64,000 bases of DNA from Shewanella morhuae (lineage in GTDB: Bacteria; Pseudomonadota; Gammaproteobacteria; Enterobacterales; Shewanellaceae): assembly GCF_900156405.1 (NCBI RefSeq), contig NZ_FTNN01000017.1, forward strand, positions 28,236 to 92,235, given 5' to 3'. The translations under genes and the position numbers were made by a program. The notes under the pieces were generated by a model. It was given only the letters and a program-made list of their open reading frames with translations, was not told the origin of the DNA and did not search any database. Positions 26,598 to 35,259 of the stretch are shown here, piece by piece (the first letter of the stretch is position 1; each line of letters begins with the position of its first letter).

Positions 26598-27381
26598 GAA
26601 ATATCCTTTCCAGTGGTGACCCACACGTAGGGCCACTTGGGTTAAGTTAATTGAAGAAAAATGCTCGCTAGGTTAAGACAGTACAGGAGTCTTAGCCACC
26701 TTGCGTAACAGGGCGTTTATTCTAAGGGATTGTAGCTAAAAGGCGCAAGTCTATTGGCTAGAAATGGGATTAAAAGCAAAAAGCGAATTAGTGATTTGGC
26801 TGCATGTTAACCTAACGGTCATCTAACTCCCCTATTCTGACACCCGTTTATGGCACATAACTAAATCATGATAAGGGAACTTAAATATGTTGAACGGTAT
26901 TCTACTCGCTGTAGTAATCATGACTAAAACAGGCGCGCCACCAGAATCGTAGAAGCTAAGCGCAAACACCCCTGCCCGACACGCAAGCATTACTCTTTGA
27001 TGTAACAAGTGAAATTTAACCGCAAATGCAACATTTAACGCACGATATTACTTCAAGTGCCCACGATGGTGTAATACATAGAAACAAAATTGAAGGGTTG
27101 GCGACGGTAAAAGACTAAATGCTAAAAGTGTCATCACTCACTAAGCAAAAATTTAACCAGAAGGTCTATCATGGGGCGTTTTGAGACTGACTTCATCTAA
27201 GCCAATGCACTACACTCTGCTATATACTCTAATAGCACTTAATAAAAGATACTCTAACTAGAAAGCACATACTGAGCATTCAGAGCTCACGCAATACTGT
27301 AGGTATCACGAGCAAATAAAGCATGAGAAGTGCTGATTGAGCAGAATGATTCGGCTTTATTGCCTAAAAAGGAGTGACACC
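26598..27381. other. 784-base stretch upstream of thrS
   Basis: No gene longer than a few dozen codons is supported. The first 150 bases probably hold the thrS promoter and leader; E. coli thrS represses its own translation through a tRNA-like leader, but I cannot confirm such a fold by eye. A possible 21-codon frame is listed separately. The rest looks non-coding and AT-rich. Confidence 0.4.
26887..26952 (+). CDS. Possible 21-residue hydrophobic leader-like peptide
   Basis: The frame MLNGILLAVVIMTKTGAPPES has a good ribosome-binding site (AAGGGAA 7 bases upstream of the ATG) and a short hydrophobic core. It lies alone in a 784-base gap. It could be a true small membrane peptide or chance. 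Only conservation between strains could decide. Confidence 0.3.
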   Translation: MLNGILLAVVIMTKTGAPPES

Positions 27382-27582
27382 ATGAAAATCATGAATAAAG
27401 TGATAGCCTGTCCCCACTGCGGGCACCATCAAGATATCAGTATCGATGCCAGCGGCGGAGATCAAGATTATTACGATGACTGCCGAATTTGCTGTAACCC
27501 AATTCATTTACGTTTACATGTCGATGAATTGAGACGTACTGTTGAACTGCATATCGACTCAGACGACGAGCAAATCTATTAA
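27382..27582 (+). CDS. CPXCG-type cysteine-rich zinc-ribbon protein
   Basis: A 66-residue protein with one zinc-ribbon-like knuckle pair: CPHCGHHQ near residue 9 and CRICCNP near residue 36. The chain is acidic, and ends in DSDDEQIY. I chose the ATG at 27382 because AAAGGAGTGACACC provides a strong Shine-Dalgarno sequence; the frame extends 15 codons upstream without a site. The family is widespread in gammaproteobacteria and has no known function. It converges with ribE. Confidence 0.85.
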   Translation: MKIMNKVIACPHCGHHQDISIDASGGDQDYYDDCRICCNPIHLRLHVDELRRTVELHIDSDDEQIY

Positions 27583-27617
27583 ATCAGCTTGCACTAAACA
27601 CGAGACGCTTAACAAGG

Positions 27618-28241
27618 CTAACGCGCTGAACCGTTAAAACGTCTGGCCAATACACGTTCAACAGTATCGACAATCACTTGTGTCTGGCTGTCTATCTCGA
27701 TATTAAGTTCGTCACCCACATTGTAGCTGTTTAAGTTTGTCAGCTTTAAGGTTTCAGGGATTAAATGCAACTTAAAGCCCGATTCACTCACCTCACCAAC
27801 CGTTAAACTGCAACCGTTGACACCGACGAATCCTTTGTAAAAGATATAGTCCATCCACTTAGGCTCAATACCCAGTGTTAGATCATAATGCTGTTCTGTG
27901 TGACTGATATCCATGACTTTGGCCTTGGCATGGATATGGCCTGACAGAATATGGCCACCAATTTCACTGCCAAAGGTTAATGAACGTTCAATGTTAATAC
28001 TTTGACCCACCGACAAATTTACCAGATTTGTTAACCGTAACGTCTCTTCCACTACGTCGAAAAATACCCTATCATCAGCAACCTGAGTCACTGTGAGACA
28101 TACCCCGTTATTTGCCACACTTGCGCCAATCGTAAGTCCCTCACGCAAATCAGGTTCAAACGCTACCTCAAGGGTATGTAAACCATCTTTCTTATGTATT
28201 GCAACCACCTCGCAGGTGGCTTGTACTATACCTGTAAACAT
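27618..28241 (-). CDS. ribE: Riboflavin synthase alpha chain
   Basis: It dismutates two 6,7-dimethyl-8-ribityllumazine molecules to riboflavin. The 207-residue protein begins with the hallmark MFTGIVQ, and contains two lumazine-binding repeats: ANNGVCLTV with GSEIGGHILSGHIH, and GVNGCSLTVGEV. It diverges from the MATE exporter gene with only 33 bases between starts. I see no FMN riboswitch, and there is no space for one. Confidence 0.95.
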   Translation of the reverse strand: MFTGIVQATCEVVAIHKKDGLHTLEVAFEPDLREGLTIGASVANNGVCLTVTQVADDRVFFDVVEETLRLTNLVNLSVGQSINIERSLTFGSEIGGHILSGHIHAKAKVMDISHTEQHYDLTLGIEPKWMDYIFYKGFVGVNGCSLTVGEVSESGFKLHLIPETLKLTNLNSYNVGDELNIEIDSQTQVIVDTVERVLARRFNGSAR

Positions 28242-28274
28242 TTTTTGCTCGCTTAATCGTTAAAGGCTGTATTT

Positions 28275-29654
28275 ATGAATCATTCAGGCTATCAAGCCAA
28301 ACGTTTAATCCAACTGGCACTTCCTGTGCTAATAGCTCAGGTCACTCAGACTATGATGGGCTTTATTGATACCGTTATGGCGGGCCGTGTAAGTGCAGTG
28401 GATATGGCCGCAGTGGCAGTCGGCACAAGCCTGTGGTTGCCCGCTATTTTGTTTGTCCAAGGTTTGCTGATGGCTTTTACACCTTTATTTGCCCACTATA
28501 ATGGGGCGAATAATCAAAAAGCGATTCAACCGCTGGCCTTTCAAGGTGCCTATCTTGCCATCATCGGCGGTATTGGTGTGATGATTTTTCTTGCATCAGC
28601 GCCCTTTGTGCTTAGCCACATGGACTTAGAGCCTGAATTATACCGTTTAACCATAGGATATCTCGACGGTATTTTATGGGGTGCCCCCGCATTCGTACTC
28701 TATCAAGTGCTGCGTGGCTGTAGTGAAGGGATTTCTTATACCTTACCCACCATGGTGATAGGTTTTGTCGGCTTAGCCGTAAACATTCCCGCTAACTATA
28801 TTTTTATTTATGGCCACTTTGGCGTACCTGCTATGGGCGGCGCGGGTTGCGGTATTGCCACCGCCTTAGTTTTTTGGGCTATGTTGATTGCCATGATTAT
28901 TTATATGCAGTTACATAAGAAGTTTGCCGCTTTAGCTCCTTTCAGTAAATTTCATCGCCCTGATTTCAACACGATGAAAAAAATGACTAAACTCGGCATG
29001 CCAATCGCTATGGCGCTATTTTTTGAAGTGAGTTTATTTGCAATCATCGCATTATTTCTTGCGCCATTAGGTGCAACTGTCGTCGCAAGTCATCAAATAG
29101 CACTGAACTTTTCCTCAATCGTATTTATGGTGCCGTTATCCATTGGTATTGCAGTATCGATCCGAATTGGTTACTACTTAGGCCAAGATCGCGCTGATAT
29201 CTCAGCAGTCGTGGCAAAAGTAGGCTTGATACTTGCTCTATTACTCGCGCTGACAACGGCGATTTTAACGGTATTGTTCAGATTTCAAATTGCAGAACTT
29301 TATAATGGCGATGCCGAAGTGGTTGCTTTAGCTGGCAGTCTAATGCTTATGGCTGCACTGTATCAATTATCAGACTCTGTACAAGTGGTCGCAGCCGGTG
29401 CCCTTCGTGGTTATAAGGATACGCGCAGTGCCTTTTATATTACGCTGTTTTCTTATTGGGCTATTGGTATGACACTCGGTTATACCTTGGCATATACAGA
29501 CCATATCGTACCAGCTATGGGGGCTCACGGATTCTGGACTGGACTTATTGCAGGCTTAACTTCGGCTGCGCTCTTATTTTTTATTCGCTTACGTTATATT
29601 CAAAAACATCGCGTGCATTTAAGCCTTATCGAAGGTGATACAACGCACCATTGA
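28275..29654 (+). CDS. MATE family multidrug/Na+ antiporter (NorM-like)
   Basis: A 459-residue inner-membrane exporter with about 12 transmembrane helices in two homologous halves. The N-terminal half opens RLIQLALPVLIAQVTQTMMGFIDTVMAG, the classic MATE start, and the second half has KLGMPIAMALFFEVSLFAIIA. The NorM-type segment GALRGYKDTR is present. Family members expel cationic drugs and dyes in exchange for Na+ or H+. A terminator follows directly, so the gene is probably transcribed alone. Substrate range is not predictable. Confidence 0.92.
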   Translation: MNHSGYQAKRLIQLALPVLIAQVTQTMMGFIDTVMAGRVSAVDMAAVAVGTSLWLPAILFVQGLLMAFTPLFAHYNGANNQKAIQPLAFQGAYLAIIGGIGVMIFLASAPFVLSHMDLEPELYRLTIGYLDGILWGAPAFVLYQVLRGCSEGISYTLPTMVIGFVGLAVNIPANYIFIYGHFGVPAMGGAGCGIATALVFWAMLIAMIIYMQLHKKFAALAPFSKFHRPDFNTMKKMTKLGMPIAMALFFEVSLFAIIALFLAPLGATVVASHQIALNFSSIVFMVPLSIGIAVSIRIGYYLGQDRADISAVVAKVGLILALLLALTTAILTVLFRFQIAELYNGDAEVVALAGSLMLMAALYQLSDSVQVVAAGALRGYKDTRSAFYITLFSYWAIGMTLGYTLAYTDHIVPAMGAHGFWTGLIAGLTSAALLFFIRLRYIQKHRVHLSLIEGDTTHH

Positions 29655-29669
29655 TGAGCATATTGATTT

Positions 29670-29706
29670 AATAGGCGACAAGGTTTTAGCTTTGTCGCCT
29701 ATTTGA
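29670..29706 (+). terminator. Terminator of the MATE exporter gene
   Basis: Stem AATAGGCGACAA / TTGTCGCCTATT around GGTTTTAGCT, about 16 bases after the stop codon; only a short T tract follows. Confidence 0.7.
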
Positions 29707-29843
29707 TGAATAAAATAGACGACCTAACATAGCTAAACCGCTAAGGCCAGAAAGATAAACTACGGTTTTATCAGTAAATTTGTAGAAACACTGGACAAGT
29801 TGCACAGCAATTCACCATTTGACGATAAATTTACTTTTTTTGC

Positions 29844-29872
29844 TTGCCAGTCCAGTCCTATCCCCCTAATAT
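29844..29872 (+). promoter_or_regulatory. Stable-RNA type promoter of the tRNA-Val genes
   Basis: A -35 TTGCCA and a -10 TAATAT are separated by exactly 17 bases, followed by a GC-rich discriminator (AGCGC). This is typical of stringently controlled tRNA promoters. The first tRNA starts about 50 bases downstream. Confidence 0.7.
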
Positions 29873-29923
29873 AGCGCTCGTTCCAACGCGCAATGCTTTG
29901 GAATAAAGATGAAATGTAACGAT

Positions 29924-30000
29924 ACACCCGTAGCTCAGTTGGTTAGAGCACTACCTTGACATGGTAGGGGTCGGTGGTTCGAGTCCACTCGGGTGTACCA
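29924..30000 (+). tRNA. tRNA-Val (anticodon GAC)
   Basis: A 77-base cloverleaf with encoded CCA. The acceptor stem ACACCCG pairs with CGGGTGT, the anticodon arm CTACC-TTGACAT-GGTAG shows GAC, and the T arm is GGTTCGAGTCC. It reads valine codons GUC and GUU. It is identical to the next copy. Confidence 0.96.
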
Positions 30001-30038
30001 CTCTTCTCTAAGAGTATAAATTTAGAAATTCATACAAT

Positions 30039-30115
30039 ACACCCGTAGCTCAGTTGGTTAGAGCACTACCTTGACATGGTAGGGGTCGGTGGTTCGAGTC
30101 CACTCGGGTGTACCA
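30039..30115 (+). tRNA. tRNA-Val (anticodon GAC), second identical copy
   Basis: Same 77-base sequence as the first copy, 38 bases downstream in the same transcript. Its 3' end borders the accessory region, which is the usual position of an island attachment site. Confidence 0.96.
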
Positions 30116-30484
30116 TTCCTTCCTGTAACCTTATGAAATATCAAGTATTCCATATTTTACAATCTAAAATACTTTACATTACTCAGTGACAAACTCCAAA
30201 AATCTGTGCCAACTATCCCTTGAAATATTATTTGAAACCCATTCGTTTTTTAAGAATTAAAGTCCTCTGCCGAATTTTTCAAAGTGCAAAATTACATTCA
30301 AAAGCTTAAAAAAGGCAGCTTGTGCCAAATCGGTGCCAAACATGTTGGCACAAGCGATTTTTGACAAGCTGAAACTAGACCACTACCCAAAAAGGCACAA
30401 GAGTCCTTATTATATTCACTAAGGATTGTTAACAGCTCGATTAAGCACTTTGATTCATATCGTCATCAAATATTGATAACTCTT
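30116..30484. other. Non-coding stretch after tRNA-Val with GTGCCAA repeats
   Basis: About 370 bases without a supported gene. It contains GTGCCAA-type words near 30206, 30323 and 30334, the last two inside a larger inverted repeat listed separately. These may be recombinase arm sites of an attachment region. Confidence 0.45.
30319..30356. repeat. 11-bp inverted repeat GCTTGTGCCAA / TTGGCACAAGC
   Basis: Perfect arms at 30319-30329 and 30346-30356, separated by 16 bases that hold another GTGCCAA. Located 200 bases after the second tRNA-Val. It is not followed by a T run, so a terminator is unlikely. A binding site for a recombinase or regulator is plausible. Confidence 0.6.
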
Positions 30485-30738
30485 TTACACTGCTACTCCT
30501 TGGAACATAAATCCATTAAAATCTCCCTGTAAAATTTTTTCTAGTACGTGATCAGTTGCTTTTGCAAGCTCATCAAAAAAACGTAACCACTTTATGGTAA
30601 GCGATGGCATCATCTTGTTTATACAGAACAGGATAACTACCGACCTAAGAAATGTTTGAAGTTTAAGCATCCAGCTGTTGTATTTAAACAATAGCCCCTT
30701 AATTTGGCGAGTATCGTCTTTCGAAGTTGAATTCGGAT

Positions 30739-30933
30739 TTAAAATTTATTCAATAGGTTTGCGCTTAGTTTCTCAAACATTGAAGGTTGCATTCTTTTTA
30801 ACTCTTCACAACCACATTCAGGGCACTCTGTTCGTACATCATTGGGTAATAATACATCGCTTTTTGGCGCTCGAACTGAACTCCATTTACATTGCGGGCA
30901 AATAAGTTTGTAAGGTTTAGGTGGAAATGGCAT
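30739..30933 (-). CDS. Small zinc-ribbon protein
   Basis: A 64-residue protein with two CPxC knuckles, ICPQCKWSS (residues about 11-19) and TECPECGCEEL (about 35-45), forming one likely zinc ribbon, and a short helical tail. It is the last gene of the minus-strand GTPase cluster, 8 bases after the YkgJ-like gene, so it is probably co-transcribed. Function is unknown; the fold suggests nucleic-acid or protein binding. Confidence 0.72.
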   Translation of the reverse strand: MPFPPKPYKLICPQCKWSSVRAPKSDVLLPNDVRTECPECGCEELKRMQPSMFEKLSANLLNKF

Positions 30934-30941
30934 GTTAAAGT

Positions 30942-31235
30942 TTACTCACTATTCAGTTTTGCTAAGCGTTGCAATTCATTGCAAATTTCAACATTAAGAT
31001 CAATAAAAACGGTCCAGGAAACTGATGAAGATAGATTCGCTTGATAATAATCTTCTACGCGGCATACCAATGGACGCTCGTCATAAATAGTACAAAGGTG
31101 TGTTTGCTCATCGAAATGACGACAAACACCATCGCTACGATCAAGAAAAGCCGTTTCCACGCTCTCATTCACTCTGCGGCAGCAAAGTCCACAAGCATTA
31201 CATGGGAACGGCTTAGGTACGGTCAGACTCATCAT
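30942..31235 (-). CDS. YkgJ family cysteine cluster protein
   Basis: A 97-residue protein with the family pattern: CNACGLCCRRV near residue 13, then GVCRHFDEQTHLCTIYDERPLVCRV with four further cysteines or ligands. Proteins of this group are thought to bind zinc or an Fe-S cluster; none is well characterised. It lies 2 bases downstream of the dynamin-like GTPase (its start is ATG at 31235 or 31232), which suggests translational coupling and a role with the GTPase operon. Confidence 0.8.
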   Translation of the reverse strand: MMSLTVPKPFPCNACGLCCRRVNESVETAFLDRSDGVCRHFDEQTHLCTIYDERPLVCRVEDYYQANLSSSVSWTVFIDLNVEICNELQRLAKLNSE

Positions 31236-31237
31236 TG

Positions 31238-32860
31238 CTATATGGTTGTTAGCAAAGTCTGAGCTCTCATTAAAGCAACACTCGTTGCTTTTTCTTGCTC
31301 GTTAGCACTAGTTTGCGCTGACTCTACTTTTGCCAGCATTTGTTGAAGGACAGGCTCCAGTTCCTGACGCAAAATTTGATTCATAGCACGCTCAAACTGT
31401 TCCCCAAGATCTTTAGCTGTATCTTCAACCTGCTGCTCAAATCGCTCACGTTCTAGCTGAACTTTTGCTGCATGTTCACGCATTTCTTTATCAGAAGAGT
31501 CTTCTGAAAATAAATCGTAAATAGAAGAAATAACAGTAATCCCCGTCCCTACGTAGGGGATCCATTTGCCGATAACTTGACCAGCCCATTTCTCCATGGT
31601 TTTTGGCCCGATTCCTTTCATTAATGAAGGTGCCCAGTCTTTAACCAGCTTTAATCCACTAACAATATGCTCTGGCTTCGCCATTTTTACGACAGAGCTC
31701 GCCGCATTTCCCAAAACCTCTTTATTTATCCCTCTTTGATTATTAGGATCTTTAGATTCTGAAGCAGAGAAATGTGGAACGTCATTAATACTCGGTCCCT
31801 CATGCTGGGCATTTAAGACCGCCGACATTGTTTCCACATCATCGTTGAATTGATTCATCAAGTACTGCAACTCGTCATCCATAACGGCGACAACCGCTTT
31901 ACCCGAATCTTCAAAGACTTGCTCAAGCACTGCAAGACAGCCTTCGGGGTGTTGATGCATGGCAGCTTTACTTTTAACTGTAATATGCTTTCGATTGCTA
32001 GCAATTTCGCGGTAAATATTATCCCGGCACTGACCTTGATTGGCGATCAACTTACGACACAATTCTTTATAGTGACTGAGTAGTTCATTACTGTCAGCAT
32101 TTGTTAATTGTTGAATAAATTGGCTCAAAAATACTTGCAGAGAATGAGCCAAACGGCTGTTGACATCTTCTGGACTGATAGAAGAAAAAAAACTGTTAAG
32201 TGAGCTCTCAAGCTCAATGATACCACTATGCTCTACCAATCCTTGCTGCTTCGCTAACTTCCCTTTTAAGGCACTGGCTGCATTAATACGCAATATCGGG
32301 ATATCGGTCAAAATCTCACTAAGACCTTGAGCAACAGCAAGAGACTGAAGCCTTGCGCGGGTATCATTTTTTAAACGAATAAAATCCTCTTGAGAAAGCG
32401 GGCTTTTTTCATTGAAAACCAAAAATACCTTTTTCCTCTTATAAATTAAGTCAATAAGCTTACCAAGGGTTTTCTCTTCTTCCGCGGCTCCAGATGGATT
32501 GACAACAAATATTACTGCGTCTGCAAGCATCATTTGTGCTTGTGTCACCTGTTCATGCGCTAATGGCGCATCAACACCAGGGGTGTCTAGGATACTAAAG
32601 TTATTCCATTGATAAGCCTTAATATCTGCCGTTAAAGGCACATCCCCTGTAGGAGCGACCTCTGAACCAACCAATGCATTTATCAGGGTGCTTTTACCGG
32701 CATTGTAAATGCCGTATACCATGACACTTAGTTCAGGTGAGGCCTTTTTATCTTCAAATAATGTTTCAACATCCCTAAATGCTGCCTGCATATCAGGATA
32801 TTCAACAATTAACTTTTTCGTTTCAGCATAGGCTCTATAAAGTTCAGCACTCGTCTTCAT
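31238..32860 (-). CDS. Dynamin-like GTPase (LeoA-like)
   Basis: A 540-residue GTPase. The P-loop GIYNAGKST is at residues 50-58, a Thr in the switch I region (PLTADI) near 75-80, and the G3 motif DTPG at 92-95. The G4 position reads NEKS instead of NKxD, which is divergent. The rest is helical with a short amphipathic or hydrophobic patch (WIPYVGTGITVISSIYDLF, about residues 430-450) and charged coiled coil to the end. I chose the ATG at 32860, with GGAG 6 bases before it. It starts 1 base after the upstream GTPase gene. Dynamin family members LeoA/LeoB/LeoC of enterotoxigenic E. coli and the anti-phage system Eleos share this architecture; assignment as LeoA is by length and order. Confidence 0.78.
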   Translation of the reverse strand: MKTSAELYRAYAETKKLIVEYPDMQAAFRDVETLFEDKKASPELSVMVYGIYNAGKSTLINALVGSEVAPTGDVPLTADIKAYQWNNFSILDTPGVDAPLAHEQVTQAQMMLADAVIFVVNPSGAAEEEKTLGKLIDLIYKRKKVFLVFNEKSPLSQEDFIRLKNDTRARLQSLAVAQGLSEILTDIPILRINAASALKGKLAKQQGLVEHSGIIELESSLNSFFSSISPEDVNSRLAHSLQVFLSQFIQQLTNADSNELLSHYKELCRKLIANQGQCRDNIYREIASNRKHITVKSKAAMHQHPEGCLAVLEQVFEDSGKAVVAVMDDELQYLMNQFNDDVETMSAVLNAQHEGPSINDVPHFSASESKDPNNQRGINKEVLGNAASSVVKMAKPEHIVSGLKLVKDWAPSLMKGIGPKTMEKWAGQVIGKWIPYVGTGITVISSIYDLFSEDSSDKEMREHAAKVQLERERFEQQVEDTAKDLGEQFERAMNQILRQELEPVLQQMLAKVESAQTSANEQEKATSVALMRAQTLLTTI

Positions 32861-32861
32861 C

Positions 32862-34712
32862 TTAAACTCCATTTTTTATGATTTTTTGAAGCGATAGGGC
32901 CTTCATCGCTTCGACCCGCTCATTCACTTCGCGTAGTTCGGTGGCAACCAGTAGTGTCACCGTCCTCATTTCAGCCAATGTACTTGTAAGCACTTTTTTA
33001 GATTCATCCTCGATCACAGTCTTTACAACACTTGCATAGCTATCGCGCAACTGTTTTTTCAATGACTCTAGATTATCGCCGACATTTAACTCTATCGTTT
33101 TCGTCTTTAATTTGGCATCACTACCAAATGCGCTACCTGCCATACTACCAGCGCCACCTGCCAATGATGAACCCAAAAACGCACCCGCAGGACCACCTAG
33201 CATAAAGCCCGCGACTCCGCCAGCAACTAAGCCGCCCAATCCACCCCAGCCGCTATTACGCTTTTTTGTGCCATTGACTTGGCCATCTGGGATTTGCTCT
33301 GTGACTTTTTCTATTGAGAAATTAGGCAATTCCAGTGACGCTGAATACCAAGTATTATCCACAGCATGTTTCAACTCTTTGGTGATATCCGCTAATCCAT
33401 TTTCTAAAGCAATGCCAATAACTTGCTGAAGCTTGTCATTCCAACTTCGACGAGCGTACCTCAACTCTTGATTCATCTGCTCATCATCATCACGATAATT
33501 CTCTAACGAGTTAAATGTATCATCGATGATTGCATACATCTCTTTCTGCGCCTCTCGAGTGTATCTCGCCATAACCTTTGGCACAGAGCTCTCCAAATGC
33601 GCAATTTCTGCATCTAGGTCATTTGTCAATTTTGTATAGGGCTGTAATTCCTTCCGGCACTTGTCTAAGAAATTACTGAAATTCGTCATTGGAACAGCGC
33701 GCTTTATCTGCACGCCTTGGTTTTGAGAAATGCTGTGCAATCGACTAAATAGTTGAACCATGCCGCTGTTTTGCATCTCCTTAGGATCGGTTAAGTGCTC
33801 TTGAGCGTAACGGGCGGAGTTAGAAAGAATATCGTTACTGTCAATGTCTTCTAATTCTTTGGCGATGTACTCTCTCTGCATCTGCCGCGTTTCTTTCGAC
33901 TTCATTTGAACTCTGGTAACTATCTCTCCCAGTTCATCGTCCCAATCCTCTTCATTGATATCACTTCCGGTAATCAGAATAAGCGTTTCCTTTCCCTTGC
34001 TTTTAAGCTCTTTGATTTCTTTTAAATCGCTGGCACGACCTGGTGCGGCTGAATTCATGATATAGAGAATTAAATCCGCGTGAGCCACATACTCTTGCGC
34101 CAATTTACCGTTACTACCAGTCACGGAATGCAACCCTGGTGAATCCACCCAAGTTAAACCCGGTAGACGAAAACCTTGAATTGAGCTAGTTGCTTCCGTC
34201 GCTCCCACGCGAAACTCTCTACGATGCTTCGCTTCATCATCAGCATCACCGTTTACAACGTTGGTATTGGCAGCAGTAAAATACTCAGGCTGCAATGATA
34301 TTGGGACACTAGATTTTAAATTTTCCGAAGGATCTGTATGGCCCCATGCTATATAGTTACCCAGCGAGCTCTTGCCTGATTTGACCTTACCAAATACAAA
34401 TACCAACAAAGAATCCTGGAAGTCCTGACGAAAACTCAACCCTTTATCATATGAAGCCAAATTAGCCTGCCACGCTTTGTCTGTATCACTGATCGCAGAC
34501 AAAATACCATCAATTTGACTACTGAGCGGATTTTCCTCTGGTAAACGTTTCTGTGCTTGTCTGATATGCGAGTCCATACGCACCGCAAAAGTTTTTTGAG
34601 CCTTTTGAAACTCGCTATCCAGCTTTTTGGCATCGTCTAATGATGCCATAAAATCACTTTTCAACGTCTGAAATGACGTCAACAACTGTTCACGTAAAAT
34701 AAGATCTGACAT
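32862..34712 (-). CDS. Dynamin-like GTPase with Gly-rich membrane segment (LeoC-like)
   Basis: A 616-residue GTPase with a helical N-terminal region (1-100), P-loop GKVKSGKSS at 108-116, G3 DSPG at 190-193 and a TGSD in the G4 position near 247. A long helical stalk follows. Around 505-555 there is a striking glycine/alanine zipper (GGLGGLVAGGVAGFMLGG and more), a typical membrane-inserting element like the paddle or hairpin of bacterial dynamins. It is flanked by the anchored coiled-coil gene upstream (34 bases) and the LeoA-like gene downstream (adjacent). It most likely forms hetero-oligomers with the other GTPases on the inner membrane. Confidence 0.78.
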   Translation of the reverse strand: MSDLILREQLLTSFQTLKSDFMASLDDAKKLDSEFQKAQKTFAVRMDSHIRQAQKRLPEENPLSSQIDGILSAISDTDKAWQANLASYDKGLSFRQDFQDSLLVFVFGKVKSGKSSLGNYIAWGHTDPSENLKSSVPISLQPEYFTAANTNVVNGDADDEAKHRREFRVGATEATSSIQGFRLPGLTWVDSPGLHSVTGSNGKLAQEYVAHADLILYIMNSAAPGRASDLKEIKELKSKGKETLILITGSDINEEDWDDELGEIVTRVQMKSKETRQMQREYIAKELEDIDSNDILSNSARYAQEHLTDPKEMQNSGMVQLFSRLHSISQNQGVQIKRAVPMTNFSNFLDKCRKELQPYTKLTNDLDAEIAHLESSVPKVMARYTREAQKEMYAIIDDTFNSLENYRDDDEQMNQELRYARRSWNDKLQQVIGIALENGLADITKELKHAVDNTWYSASLELPNFSIEKVTEQIPDGQVNGTKKRNSGWGGLGGLVAGGVAGFMLGGPAGAFLGSSLAGGAGSMAGSAFGSDAKLKTKTIELNVGDNLESLKKQLRDSYASVVKTVIEDESKKVLTSTLAEMRTVTLLVATELREVNERVEAMKALSLQKIIKNGV

Positions 34713-34746
34713 GCTTTATCTATCCATTTAATCGATTTAAAAGTAC

Positions 34747-35256
34747 TTAAAGCTTTTCGCGCAACGCTTTTAATTGAGCAAGCTTGTGGTCTATTTCTTT
34801 TAGTCTGACTGGAACCTTCATTAATTCCTCTTCCGGCTCAAGCTCCACATCATACAAAGACTCCAATTTAACTAAGTAGTCCTGTGTTCCTTGAGGTAAA
34901 AACTGAAGGTCATAAACCTCCACGTATGTTGGACTAACCGGATTGTGATACTCTTCATCATTATCCAAAATAGCTTTAAATGGTTTATTGCCAAGCAAGA
35001 TCACTTTTATTTGACCCTCTAAACTTTGTTGCAGATCATTTGCTCTCTGCATGCCTTCTTGGACAAACGCCTCTTTCATGCTCTCCAGTTTTTCTTTGTG
35101 GGCACGCGCCTTGCGTTCCTGCTCTGCCCGTTCTCTACGACGACGCTCTTCGTCACCATTTCCACCACTCCCAGAGTCACTATCATCACTGAAAGCAGAG
35201 ACCGCAGCCGCTCCAAGTGCAACTACTGCCGCACCAATCAACCAAGGTAACGCCAT
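34747..35256 (-). CDS. Membrane-anchored coiled-coil protein of the GTPase operon
   Basis: A 169-residue protein with an N-terminal hydrophobic anchor (PWLIGAAVVALGAAAVSAF, residues 4-22), a short Ser/Asp/Gly-rich linker, and a highly charged Arg/Glu coiled coil at about 35-75. A C-terminal part without recognised domain follows. The gene lies 3 bases after the 285-residue GTPase gene, so it is translationally coupled. I do not recognise the family. By analogy with dynamin adaptor proteins it could tether the GTPases to the membrane, but this is inference. It is not part of LeoABC as I know it. Confidence 0.75.
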   Translation of the reverse strand: MALPWLIGAAVVALGAAAVSAFSDDSDSGSGGNGDEERRRRERAEQERKARAHKEKLESMKEAFVQEGMQRANDLQQSLEGQIKVILLGNKPFKAILDNDEEYHNPVSPTYVEVYDLQFLPQGTQDYLVKLESLYDVELEPEEELMKVPVRLKEIDHKLAQLKALREKL

Positions 35257-35259
35257 ATT

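Noticed and set aside
28242..28274. FMN riboswitch upstream of ribE
   Set aside because: Only 33 bases separate the divergent starts; no room for the aptamer.
30485..30691. 68-codon frame on the minus strand after the tRNA pair
   Set aside because: Starts at TTG with a poorly spaced site, shows no domain, and is not coupled to the GTPase operon; probably chance.
33112..33429. 105-codon proline/alanine-rich frame on the plus strand
   Set aside because: It is the antisense shadow of the Gly/Ala-rich segment of the 616-residue GTPase.
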